Shown here: in pieces, positions 36,413-47,886 of the stretch
Layout: every line of letters begins with the position of its first letter
Position numbering within the stretch: position 1 is the first letter of the stretch
Source of the DNA: Stratiolaelaps scimitus
Lineage: Eukaryota > Arthropoda > Arachnida > Mesostigmata > Laelapidae
Assembly (NCBI GenBank): GCA_019614645.1
Contig: JABWDB010000011.1
Location: 4,079,501-4,143,500, forward strand
Length of the DNA stretch: 64,000 bases
Direction of reading: 5' to 3'
Position numbers and translations under genes: made by a program
The notes under the pieces: generated by a model
Database searches by the model: none
Seen by the model: only the letters and a program-made list of their open reading frames with translations
Told to the model about the DNA's origin: nothing

Positions 36413-36739
36413 GTTTACCATACCCAATCCTGACGGTGCTCGACTATCTGCGGCAGGACAGCGATGGCTTTACGTGGGGTCGAGCATACCGCAAGGCCGG
36501 CTTTTGGGCGTCGTATTTTCTGTGGTGGTCGTTCGCGTTGTGGCTACTCTCGAATCTGCTCCTGTGCGCGGTGCCCCGCTACGGAGCCTACCTCTTTTCG
36601 GTGACTGGCCTCGTCATGCTTGTGGCCGTATGGATATATGCGGTTCTACTGCCGAGTACGCCACTCATTATTCCTATGGAGAATGGAAGTTTCCTCAAGT
36701 TCGACCTCGGATGGTGCTTTTACATGGTGCTAGTTCTCG
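36413..36739 (+). CDS. DUOXA: DUOXA, internal exon with three predicted membrane segments
   Basis: The 327-base exon encodes (G)LPYPILTVLDYL and then three hydrophobic stretches: FWASYFLWWSFALWLLSNLL, YLFSVTGLVMLVAVWIYAVL and FDLGWCFYMVLVLG. The junction with the previous exon reads K-G-L-P-Y-P, matching the G-L-P-x-P motif that follows the extracellular loop in DUOXA1 and DUOXA2. The order and spacing of the membrane segments match segments three to five of the family. Acceptor AG is at 36411-36412 and the perfect donor GTAAGT begins at 36740. A reading frame open to the left (ATG at 36337) is intron read-through, not a start, because the splice phases on both sides fit exactly (phase 1 in, phase 1 out). 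Confidence 0.9.
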
Positions 36740-37066
36740 GTAAGTGACCTTCATCTCAAAGCGACTTCACCGATAAGCCAACGAAACCTCACCGACGAAT
36801 GGCTTCAACCCTCGTACGAGCTTTCGTTGACAATCGCCTCTCAGCGACCTACTGTGCCTAGTTCTATCTGACAGCTACTTCAACACGCTTCGCTAATAGG
36901 TAGCAGTGCTAAAGCTGCTCTCACGCCCCCTCACGCTCTAATCGTTCTCTCCATTGTGACTCTCTCTCTCTCTCCTTTAACCCACGTTTCGAACGACAAC
37001 TCAAGCGTTAACTATGGTCTACGGCAGTTTCGTCACTAAAAGAGGCATATTTCGACAATAATATAG

Positions 37067-37090
37067 TGTTTATTCAATCATACAATAACA
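37067..37090. mobile_element. Dispersed repeat family 4, possible fragment
   Basis: TGTTTATTCAATCATACAATA resembles the start of the copies at 34207 and 45151. The rest of the element is not recognisable. Confidence 0.3.
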
Positions 37091-38278
37091 ACCATACAAT
37101 CAGGCATTGTATCATATGGCTGCAGTGGTTGACCACACGCTCAAACCGTAAAGGGGTTTCTGAGCGGAAGCCGCGAAAGCCGACCGTGAACAGCCGAGGG
37201 TAACATCGTTTTCTATAATTGCATTAATACGATTCGCGTCGAGCCAAAGGCAAACCTTGACAAGACCATCTGATCTCTTCATTTTGACCACGTCCCCTCA
37301 TTCGGCCCCGTCGGTAATCGCCGTCGTTACCACCACCGAGAAAACTATCTAGCAACGATTGAAACGTCTTATTTGTTCTGTGCCCGTAAATCTAACTGAC
37401 AATTATCGATGCAGACCCCGTTAATCGGCGCCAATTATCCCCGCGCCAATAAATCAACCGATATATAAATAGTATCCGTCTGAAGCAGGCACAAATGCAG
37501 TATGCATAATATATATATATATATCATCGCTTTCCTGACTCTATGTCACTGGGCGTCGTTCGTTGCCTGGCCTGTACCCGCGCTGGGGGGGCCCGCGGGA
37601 GAAGATTGCGAGAGAAGATCGCAAACGTTGTTGTCGTTAATTGATTTCCACTTGGAGACTTCGGCTGCTGCGACGGGCGGTCTTAGTGGCGATGAATCTC
37701 GCGATGATGATTACTGTATTGTGTCACGATCATTGCTGTTTCCCTGTCGTGGCTCTCAGCGAGGGATGCGCTCGGGGAGCTAACCCGTTCGATGCCTGGC
37801 ATGCCCCATTGAGAGAAACGCTGTTGGTGGCGATGGCGGCGACGGCAGCGGCGGTCCCGGTGTCCGAGTCATCTTTGACATCGTCGCAGCATCAATAACA
37901 AATAAACAAGCGTACGCTCATCGAGATGTAACGTGTCGACCTGCTGAAGAACTACGAATTGGCTGTGTGTGTGTGTGTTGCTGAGCTTTACGACGAGATG
38001 ATAATCTCTGGACTCAGCCGCCGCCGCCACCGCAGCTGCTTGTTGTCGTGGCTTCTGTTGTGGTGGCCGATGGCGGCGGTGGTTATCGATGATGACGGTA
38101 GCGCCAGCAACGAGGTGGGGGTCGGAGCCGCTGGCTCAATTCCGCGGCCGGCGAATTCCGACAACCCCCGGTGTTCCGAGCTGCACCGATGCTTCTGCTT
38201 GCCGAAATCAGGTCACATATTCTCGTGCCCTGTCGTTGTATAACATACATATATTGGGCTTGTGTACTTTCCAGATAG

Positions 38279-38280
<2 letters not shown>

Positions 38281-38310
<30 letters not shown>
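38281..38310. repeat. (TA)n microsatellite
   Basis: 30 alternating bases followed by a GT-rich run. Confidence 0.95.
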
Positions 38311-38313
<3 letters not shown>

Positions 38314-41100
38314 GTGTATGTGTGTGTGCGTGTGCGCGTATAGGTCTTGATGAAGAACACAAACTTTCGTTGATGGCACTTTCGATTTCCATATAGCCGC
38401 TGCTATTCGCGAACAAACGCGCAGACCACCAACGGAGCGGCCGACCTCGTACCACTTGCAATTGTACTGCAAGCTGAGCGTTGTATCTCGATATCCGCCG
38501 ACGATGGCGATGCTCTCGCATTGACAGTCCGCTGTTGAGCGTCAGGGAGCGTCTGACCGCCAAACTTGAACCGTTGAATCTCCGCCTTGCGATTAGCCGG
38601 TAACGATCGACAAAACGCCCGACGAACCCTCGGTATACTCTATAACCGGTAAACCGTGATGACGAACGTTAAACGGATTAGCACACACAGTGCCAGCACG
38701 TTACCAGCTCGCCGCTCGATCGCTTAACGCGCCAGAATCCGCCGCGTACGAGGTAACCCATTTGCGCTGTTTGTTTGTTCGTTCGTTCAGATCAAAGATG
38801 TTCGCGAGGTGGGCCCTCATCTATCGCGCAGGCTGAAGAACAACAAGAAGACCTCACCGATGAGTTACGGGTGAATCATACCTCGCCTTGTCGCTGACCG
38901 TAATCATTCCGATGGCGGCAATAATCGCCTCCGATGGCCCAATCGATACCCCCCCCCGCACCCCCGAAGTAAAAACAAAACAAAATAGTGGCTAAAGTCA
39001 TCAACTGGCCGGCAAGAAAAGCAAAAGTGCATTTCGGCCAAGCAGCGAACGTCTCCGAGACGCAAAACACGACTCGTCCGTGTTATTCCTCTGTGTGCGA
39101 GATAGCTATCGATCGGAAGATGACGCCACGAGACAGCGGGGTCGTTCGACGTTTAACCCTTAAAATTGGGCCATTGAAGAACGGTTTGAAGAGAAGGCCA
39201 AGGCGGGCTGCGCTTCGTCCGTAGATCACTTGTTGTCGATAGTAGGGCCTGTGCAGGCTTATCGCTATTGTTATCATGCGCGTCTATAGATCGAGCTGGT
39301 GGCCACGGCTCTCGGACATCGTGACATCGTAGTCTGCTGCGCGTCGAGAGCGCCGAATAGCCATATCAGCAGCGAATGTAAGCAGCGATTCGTCTGTTAC
39401 TGACAGGTACCATTGACTATATATTGCACTATGCCTAAGAATGATTGGACAGAGACAACACGCAAGTGGCAGAGTGTCACCGCACTTCGGGCGTTGTTCA
39501 ACAATTTGTAGAACCTCTTTAGAGTGTACATACAATTTTTCCTTTAGCAATTCAGCAAACCACATATTCGATGGCATCAGCAGGCTTTCACAGTTGAAAT
39601 TTTCATTACACAGATTACCCATAAGCTCACTTTACCATTATCCTTCGTGCAGAGGAAGGTGTAGTTACCCCCACCCCCGTGAAATTAATTCATTAATCCG
39701 AATTGAGCCACAAGTGAGGCAGCCGGGGGTATGCTTTGAAAAATCTTACCCTCGGTCTTTTTGAGACCAGTGTCTGTTTTCTAGTGCCAATGCAACTCCT
39801 CCGTTTGATCTGTCGAGATCGACCAAGCTCGGATGTCTTCAAACAGCAGACTACTCCATGTTATAGTATCCCCAAGTCGACGCAGAGTGTGAGATTACCT
39901 AGTTTTGCCGCCTCGTTTCTCGCACACGCCACCGATAAGCAACGGTCAGCTAGCTTGTGTTGCAATGGTATCTTGGGCAAAAAACAAATTCTCTACAAGG
40001 CACACACCCAATCGCTCGATCGCACCACCCCCGAGGCGCGAGGTTGAACAGCCCCACTTGTCGACCCGTGCACTTACACATACTCTCTCTCCCTCTCGAA
40101 AGTTTCTTCTCTTCTTAAACACCCTCTCCCCGATACCAAATCGCGTCAAACAGCGTTATATCTCTACCTTACAGCTTCCCACATTTCTGACCATCATCAG
40201 ACGACCAGCCATTACCATCCACTGATCACTCGGATCTTCTGTGGCCGGACGATCCGGTGATTGCGACTGTGGCTTGGTCGATCGATCGCGCACATTTGCC
40301 ATCAAATTTCGGATGTTTGCGCACATGTGATTTCATTCTTGCTTGTTCCTGGTGGTGGTGGTGGTTTTTTTGTTGTTGTTGCTGTTGCCGCTGTTAGTTA
40401 AGCGCATACATTCGCAGACCGAACAGCGGAAGCTGGTTGAGCAAATGCAACACGGCGCTATTCTATATCTAGCGGCTACTACCTGTTTTCGTGGCCTGGA
40501 AGCGGTTGGAAGCTAATGTATATATATATATATATATATATATTGCGAATGTCATCATCTTGTCGTTTTGTGGGTAAATTTCTCGATAGAAATGCACATA
40601 TTTCTGTTAACACAATGTGACGTGTCTATTAACAGGAACCCTGCCCGTGTGCTCTTCATTCCTATGAACTTTCTCATTGATTTGCATGTGGACATTGTAT
40701 ACGCGTGCACGAATATCGTTTTTGGACATTTCGTTTCGTGGACTCTCGCTCTCGAATTCCAATATGTCGCAAATATGGGGTATATGAGAATATAGTGATG
40801 TCCACTGCACGCCAAAAGCATATTGGAAGTCAACTGCGTGACGGAAATAATGCAGGTTGTAGTTGGCCCGTCGTAAAATATTCTAGATATTCTGGAACAA
40901 GGCCGGGACCACTCTTGAGCTAGACGGGCTGCCGATAGATATACGTGGAACTCTCCGCGAGACGCTAACATCGAAGAAGCACGATACAAGATTTCACTTG
41001 GTGATCTTTCGCGCACCGATCCCGTCATATGGACCACTCCTGAGCACTACATCTCTATTCGTCTTTTGATCTCGTTTCATATATATATATCTTTTTCTTA

Positions 41101-41132
41101 CCTGCTTTCGTGTATATATATACGAAAACAGG
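41101..41132. repeat. Inverted repeat enclosing a short TA run
   Basis: CCTGCTTTCGT and its near-complement ACGAAAACAGG (10 of 11) flank GTATATATAT. Confidence 0.55.
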
Positions 41133-41154
41133 GTCTCTCTGCGTTCTATAGCGT

Positions 41155-41196
41155 CAGCATCATTCTATTAGCCGCCAGCATCATTCTACTAGCCGC
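41155..41196 (+). repeat. Tandem duplication of 21 bases
   Basis: 41155-41175 and 41176-41196 begin CAGCATCATTCTA and differ at one base. Confidence 0.8.
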
Positions 41197-41778
41197 GCGG
41201 GGCTCTGCCCGAACAGGACGCACAGCCCGCCGTTCGCCGACGCGCGCGGCCTCGATTACTTCTTCTTGTTTTTTTTTTGCAAAAGCAGAACACACTACTT
41301 AGAGGTACCCTCCCGATGGCGACGAGGGCGCTGACAGATTTCATCTATCGCCTAATTGAATATGTATTCAGTTCCACGAACATGGAATAGCGACCGTCGA
41401 CAGCCAGCCGATGCTGTGATATTGTATAATATCTTTATGTATTCTCCTCCAACAGCCGCTCGATTCACGCGATAACGCGACTAGATATAGTACTGGCCTC
41501 GTGCTGGGATTGTTGCGCACTGCTGTTGTTGCAGTTTTTCTATCTAGTATATTCACTGTTGGCTAGATCTCGATCTGAGAAAGTGCTCTGAAGGAACCGG
41601 CCAGCCTGTGTCTCGGTCGCTACTGCCCTCACCGCTATGCATAACGATCCCCCGCCATGTTCAATCCCGAAGGGGAGATACTTTCACAAGGGTTTCGATG
41701 ACGGTCAGGAAGAGGAGGAGGCCACCATCACCCGCTTTGCGAACCGTGAAGATCCCTAACTACGGCGTGATGACATCT

Positions 41779-41835
41779 ACGAGAGCTTAAGCATTGCAAA
41801 ATTGCAGCTCCTTTAATAAACCAACAAACCTTTAC
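41779..41835 (+). mobile_element. SINE-like 3' end, copy 2
   Basis: GAGAGCTTAAGCATTGCAAA, then ATTGCAGCTCCTTTAATAAA, then CCAACAAACCTTTA. This is the same order as at 5621, 42132 and 44720. The tRNA-like head is not recognisable in this copy. Confidence 0.6.
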
Positions 41836-42094
41836 TACTGTGACAGTGTATAAGGCAGTGTATAACGGCACTATATTATATCTGTCACGCATCGGACCCT
41901 TGATTCGTTTCGATGACGATACGCGTGTTATTGTCACGTGGTCCGCATTGACGTCAGTTCTCTTCGAATGCAAATCGATATATAAGGGCGAAACGCTCTG
42001 ACGCTGTTTCACCGCAGGAGAGTGACGCGGATGGGGACGAGAGAGACCGGAGGAGTCTTGTGGTTGTGGCACGCTTAAGAGGGTGTTAGGTCGG

Positions 42095-42195
42095 TTTAAG
42101 TTTTTAGGTTTGAATCCCGTTACATGAGATATAAGAGAAATTAAGCATTGTATGCAGTTCCTTAAATAAATCAATAAAGCTTTACCTCTAGCTTT
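42095..42195 (+). mobile_element. tRNA-derived SINE-like element, copy 3
   Basis: B-box word GGTTTGAATCC (42107-42117), ATATAAGAGAAATTAAGCATTG, a degenerate TGCAGTTCCTTAAATAAA and TCAATAAAGC. Copy 2 lies 320 bases to the left in the same orientation. Confidence 0.55.
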
Positions 42196-42630
42196 AGTTT
42201 TGAGGGTGACGGTGTTGTGGACCACTCTTGAGTTGGAAAGACGACGATGTCTCATTATGCGTAGCTATGGTTCTCGATAGATTTGCCTGTCTGTTTTACG
42301 GGTTTCAAACGACCGTATCCATTGGGCTGCGTCACGGCTGTCCTGATACGACAATATTAATTGCTTTTTGGACAGCGTGCATAATTACGCAAACTGAGCG
42401 TTATTTACTGAGCTTGACGAAACCCCTAAAATCCATAATGAGGTAATGCCGAAAATCCACCATTTGATTAAGCGTTGGCTGGGTATAATCAGCGTTGAAT
42501 AGCCACTTCAATTAGCATTTAATAAATTAATCTTTTCCTTTTTGTTGCTTGTCAGAACCTTCTAATAACAATCATCATGGGTCTATGCTTTGACCCTTTG
42601 AGCATACTGTCATATTTTCACTTCGTAGCC

Positions 42631-42657
<27 letters not shown>
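42631..42657. repeat. (TA)n microsatellite
   Basis: 27 alternating bases. Confidence 0.95.
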
Positions 42658-42664
<7 letters not shown>

Positions 42665-43025
42665 ATATTTTTCCGCGTTCGCATACAACGATTTGCCAAG
42701 GGCTATCAGCTTCGATCGAGTCATTAACAATCTATGATGTGGCCGCAATTGCCGGAAAAAAAACGACCCGAACCACACAAGCGCTTATCAATTAGTGTAA
42801 ACAGATAAAGGTCATTCGTCCCGAGTCATCACTCCGATTGTCTTCAGCTGGAAAACGCAAGTGATTTATAAGTTACGGGGCGAGCGGCGACACCGGTCGA
42901 TTATTATCTCGACATCGAGGAACGGCCCGGACCGCAAAATTGGCGAGGGGAGAATGGAGCCTCTTGCGCCCAGGATGGATTCCATAACTAGTGCAGTCGA
43001 TGACTTGGTCCGACGCGGTCTTTGG

Positions 43026-43093
43026 ACGGATACCTCGGAAGACGGTCGAGGCCGGCGTACGCGCCGGCCTCGAGCGGCTTCCGAGGTATCCGT
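43026..43093. repeat. GC-rich 68-base hairpin, 32-bp arms, 4-base loop
   Basis: Arms 43026-43057 and 43062-43093 are reverse complements at 30 of 32 positions. The centre reads GCCGGCGTACGCGCCGGC. The stem starts ACGGATACCTCGGAAG. The flanking GGAC and GTCC bases continue the symmetry after a three-base slip. Confidence 0.8.
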
Positions 43094-44719
43094 GGTCCAA
43101 CAGCCACGGACACATACCGTTACCGAGGAACATCCATCGGCATAGCGAAGCAACTCCTTCGTCACTATTCAACACATCGACTGAGATTTGGTATAAGATA
43201 AATTTATCAAACAGAAATTCCACGGTTGGTCTTATACACGCACCCATACACACACATATGTATATATATACATATATATATATATAATGGACCAGCTGAT
43301 ATTTATGTCAACACTGAACTGTATAGTCCAGTTCGTTTGTCCTCATACGACTTCTCGCCCTCTCAATCCCTCGATCTCCCTCGACTCGGTCACGTTCGAA
43401 ACAAGAATCCGAAACGAACGCACAACGCAACGATTGCAGCGAAGATTTATTGTATAGCATGACATACAAGCAACGTATTCGCCTCCCTGTCTCATAGCTC
43501 CTCATAGCAGATCGTTGGCTCGTAATGATTCGATGAGCAACTCTATAGGGGAAGAAGGAGAGCGAACGAGAGAAATGAAAAGGAAAACTTTTTTCCACTT
43601 TCCTTCGATCATCTCGACGGTGACCTTCACCTCTGGGACTGCGTCCAGCAGCTGGCCTGGCCCAGCCCCAAGGGCTCGAAGTGCTTCGGTAATCGCTCGA
43701 CGTCCGTTTGCTATACGCGACGCTGTTAATGTTCCGCCGTAGACGTAGCACGCCGCGTATCCGTTCTACTTAACGACGACAACGAAAGCCGGTATATGTC
43801 ATTAACGGCAAACTGCGACCCGTTCCTCGATTCCAGCTCGAGCCCGGTAGATAATTAATGGTGCTGACGCGTCGCACCGCGCCGCTCGTGATCGGTTGGG
43901 TTGCGGACCTCTCCGCAGCGAGAGGGTAGACAGCATCACTCATTCACATCTCTCGAACATTAGCGACCAGTGAAAGTACAGCGAAGAACGCGATGCAAGC
44001 GAAGAACTCTAGACCACCTCGCTCCCTTCGACAACGACGGCGATGAAGGTGCAGACGTAAGCAGGGCCGGGACTCCCTGATAGTAGACCACAGGCAGACG
44101 CCGAGAGAGAGAAAGAGACACGGACCAAGCTGGCGCCGCCGTTAGATAACATGTACATGACGTCCGTACGTGCGACATACGATGCCTGAAGAATAGGGCC
44201 ATCCATTGATTCGGCGGGGGACAATTGTCGGTCGGCGACTCCAATGTCGGCGTCTACCGTAGGAATAGGTAATCAGTCTTCGGTGAGTCACTGGGTGAGC
44301 TGGCCAGCCACCCAGCCACGCTTGTCGATAGCTGCTTGCTTGTGCTCTGCCCGCTGGCGACCCGCTCGTTCTCGCTGGGTGACATTTCGTATGTCGCGTA
44401 CGTCTCGACGTCCTATCGAACTATTTCGACGTGAGGAAATGAGGTGCGCCTACGAAAAGTAGGTGAAGATCTGTGGGGAGGGTAATCACCACGGGGGCGT
44501 CGGTGGCTGGAGACCGGTGCGGACTGAAGTTCATTGGCTGTAATGAGCGAAGCTCGGGGCCTTATGAGCATGGCTACCCTTGAACGGGTTCGTTGTCGCC
44601 TTTTTATGCGTTTGCTGTTTGTTGATGCAGAATTTCGACTCGCTCATCAAACAGGTAACGAATTTCAGCCCAATGGGAAGCAACAATGCTCCATGAGGAC
44701 TTGATTATGGATGCGTATT

Positions 44720-44780
44720 AGAGAGCTTAAACATAGTAAAATTGCAGCTCCTTTTATAAACCAATAAATCTTAGCCTTAC
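44720..44780 (+). mobile_element. SINE-like 3' end, copy 4
   Basis: GAGAGCTTAAACATAGTAAA, then ATTGCAGCTCCTTTTATAAA, then CCAATAAATCTT. No tRNA-like head is recognisable. Confidence 0.6.
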
Positions 44781-45150
44781 ATCTGATAGTATTCGTTCGG
44801 CTGTGAACGATCTTCAATCGAATGGAAGGATCACGATGATGAATTCAGGATGAGTTGGATCGCATGCCCTGCAAGCCCTTTTGGCCTTCGCAGGACCCCG
44901 TAGATCAGCTGGATCAGACAATGAGCATGAGGCGTGTCTGCAGCTAATCACCACCAATCGCTCGTATGCTTGCACGAGTTTTTTATGTTCGAGGCGAACC
45001 GCGCCCGATGGTGGTGGTCAGATTTCGTTTGGCAAAGAAACAGCACAAAACGAGTCCCGGCTAGAAAGGCCGTTTCAAAGTCTGTTCGTACCCAGTTAAA
45101 TATTTTCCCTATTCTAGGTATAACGTACATTATACCTAAGACACTATATA

Positions 45151-45215
45151 TTGATTTATTCAAACATACAGCAGTTAGGAATTTCTAAGGATTATGGGGT
45201 TGGGGTGGGGGGGGG
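45151..45215. mobile_element. Dispersed repeat family 4, copy 2
   Basis: TTGATTTATTCAAACATACA, GCAGTTAGGAATTTCTAAGG and ATTATGGGGTTGGGG follow the order of the copy at 34207. A long G run ends the element. Confidence 0.6.
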
Positions 45216-45665
45216 GGGGTTGTGAGGACGACAATGTCCCGAGGAAGGCGATGGCATTGCCTCTCTGCCTCACAGCGAGGGACAGGCGCACATTGCTGAT
45301 TCAGTATGATCCGTCGTAACAAGCTGTCATCTATAGACACTGCTTATTTCGCCGTTTCGTTCTGCTTAAACGCTCGTGTACGGCATGTTCACGATACTTG
45401 GCTGTTTTTATCTACGCGACGAACTTGCTGTTTTGATACGATTGCTGTCTCCGAGTGATCGACGTCACTCCTCAAGTATTCGTACATTATAAAACGAGAA
45501 GCGCTTTTTGTTTTACCTACGCGATACACGATAACACACAGATAAGACACGCGAGTTCACTAGCGCTATCCGTGCATGCGTGCGTGTCCGCTAAGTTTGG
45601 TACTGCTCGGATTGCTTTTTCGAGCCTGTGAGCCAACATACCTAATATTATTAATGACAAATTAC

Positions 45666-45666
<1 letters not shown>

Positions 45667-45696
<30 letters not shown>
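45667..45696. repeat. (TA)n microsatellite
   Basis: 30 alternating bases. Confidence 0.95.
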
Positions 45697-45699
<3 letters not shown>

Positions 45700-47122
45700 C
45701 CGATAAGAAGCAAGCTGAAAGAACGAACGAAAATGGTTGCTCTTGCAAAACCCCGCAGCAGCATTTTTCGCCACCGTTTCTGGGTCACTAGAGAGCCACT
45801 GGTGACAACGGTCGAATCGGTCCACGTACGTGTTGCTCTGCTATTCTCCGCACAGACAGATATTCTCGGCAGGGCTGTTCGCTTGGCGGTATCACCCTCG
45901 ATTGGCTCTCTTCGATGTTAGCTGGGCGGCGTTGCCGTTGTTGTCGATTTTGGCCGCGGCGCCGGCGCGGGCCTGGCGTCGCCACAGTGCTGCCGCTGTT
46001 CCGCTCGCACTTGCCGTACGTGGTCGCGAGCGAATTTCGGTTCCGACGAGCGACTTGTGTCGATCGTCCACGAGAGCTTCGGCAAGCGAGCCACCACGGC
46101 CATACGCTGGCACGCCGGGATTGCCAGCTCGGCAGATCCCTGCTAAGCAGCAAGTCAGCAGATGGCTGGTGAGCGCGGCAAATCGCCGACGTGCGCGGAC
46201 ATCCCAAGTCAAAGTCCTATATATATATATATATATATATAATGCACGCTGAGGCGACTACTCGTTGACCATCTCAGCCAATTCTCCCGGTCGATTCTTC
46301 ATCGAGGAACGCATCGCACCGCATCACGCCGCAGCAGCAGCAGCATCTACTGCGGTATTCGCTGCCACTTGTACCAGACCTCCACCTCAACGCTGAGCGG
46401 CGATGGGCACACTTCAACCTTGCGAGACGCCCGAGTCGCAGCGCCACTCACGCTACTGCTGCTTCTTACGTTGTTCCTCGGACTCAGACACTCATTCGGA
46501 CAGCCCCGACAGGAGGAGTTAACGCATCGAGCTAAGCGCCGCGAGTGGCTTCGCGACGCGATGCGGCCGGCTAATGCACTAGGCGCGCTGGCGGGGAGAA
46601 ATACGGGAGAATTGTTGCTGTGTAACGGGGCCCGGCTCCTCAGGCCGAGTGGTCGGACCAATTGCTCGACCGACTCGGATAGATGGCCATTCTGATCGGG
46701 GGATGGAGCCGACGGAGAGTTGATGGAGCTGCGTCCATCGAGTGAGAGCAGGCGACGCCCGGCGGCCGGTTCCTCTGGACCGATGGCCGATCAACGGGCG
46801 AGGCGGAATATCAAAAGGCTAACGGGTTCAGTTGAGTGACGGCGAAGGTGTCAGCGTGGAGTATCATCGTCGGTTCGATTGGATTTGTCGGATTTCTATC
46901 GAAGAACCAACAACTACAGAACGCAGGTATAGGAGAAACGTAAAAGCGCACGTAAACGTTATTTTTTTTATCGGCGTATTGCCAATTGTCGCTCAGGCGA
47001 AGATATCTGGTAGTGGCTGGGTGAGCTGGCTCAATGGAGGGAAGATGGAGTTTGCTAGAGAAGGGAGAAAGCGCACAAATCCCACCGATCGAGCCCCCCG
47101 GGCGTAGACGGGTGGCATTTGC

Positions 47123-47205
47123 GCGCCCCTTTCGCCCGGCTAAGTGCAAACGCACACTCAATCCCCGTCGTTGCACATTTGCAGTTAGCCGGGTGAAAGG
47201 GGCGC
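47123..47205. repeat. 83-base hairpin, pre-miRNA-like in size
   Basis: Arms 47123-47155 and 47173-47205 are reverse complements at 28 of 33 positions around a 17-base loop. Read as minus-strand RNA, three of the five mismatches become G:U pairs, leaving a 33-bp stem with two mismatches. As plus-strand RNA it is weaker. The left arm begins GCGCCCCTTTCGCCCGGC. Confidence 0.65.
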
Positions 47206-47363
47206 GGGGTCGTCTCGTTTATGTCTTCGGTTTATGTTAAATGTTTAGGGCTGTGAGCCAGCCTGGAAGATTTACTTTTAACTGGTAAAATTAAGTGGAA
47301 CTATCTAGTACTTCAATTTATTAACAGACTCACACTATCTGTCCCTCGGGACAAGCGATTCGT

Positions 47364-47391
47364 TATATATATATATATATATATATATATT
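47364..47391. repeat. (TA)n microsatellite
   Basis: 28 alternating bases. Confidence 0.95.
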
Positions 47392-47501
47392 AGTGTGCAT
47401 GGATATCTACGGTGACCAACAACTATGTTTTACAATAACTAGTCACATAATGTTGGCTCAATTAAACACATATGCATATTAATTACATGGCTCGTTATTG
47501 A

Positions 47502-47511
<10 letters not shown>

Positions 47512-47539
<28 letters not shown>

Positions 47540-47552
47540 ATATATATATATA
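47512..47552. repeat. (TA)n microsatellite with one interruption
   Basis: Two TA runs of about 15 and 25 bases separated by an extra T. Confidence 0.95.
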
Positions 47553-47852
47553 ATAGTTACAATTCGTTGATCGTCCATAAACAGACCGATGCTAGCCTGA
47601 GTGACTCTCTACCCAGCTAAATACATTATCACTTAGGACATTTTCCGCATCCACTGATATATGTCCCTATTTCTCTTCGTTAGTTTCCGATCAACCTCTG
47701 AACGTCAGAAACAATTATTGCCACATTTACGATCACTCCACCCCGTCGTCGTCAACGGTACCGTAAATTCGGCGCAACCAGCACGTAGAAACCGAAAGCT
47801 TCCACGTCCAAGCGCGTACCCGACCGCGGCACAACGGTGTAGCACTTTGCTG

Positions 47853-47853
<1 letters not shown>

Positions 47854-47882
<29 letters not shown>
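47854..47882. repeat. (TA)n microsatellite
   Basis: 29 alternating bases. Confidence 0.95.

Positions 47883-47886
<4 letters not shown>

Noticed and set aside
46369..46695. Secreted-peptide-like frame with a poly-Leu stretch
   Set aside because: The start codon is TTG, the only nearby ATG is in another frame, and there is no splice evidence.
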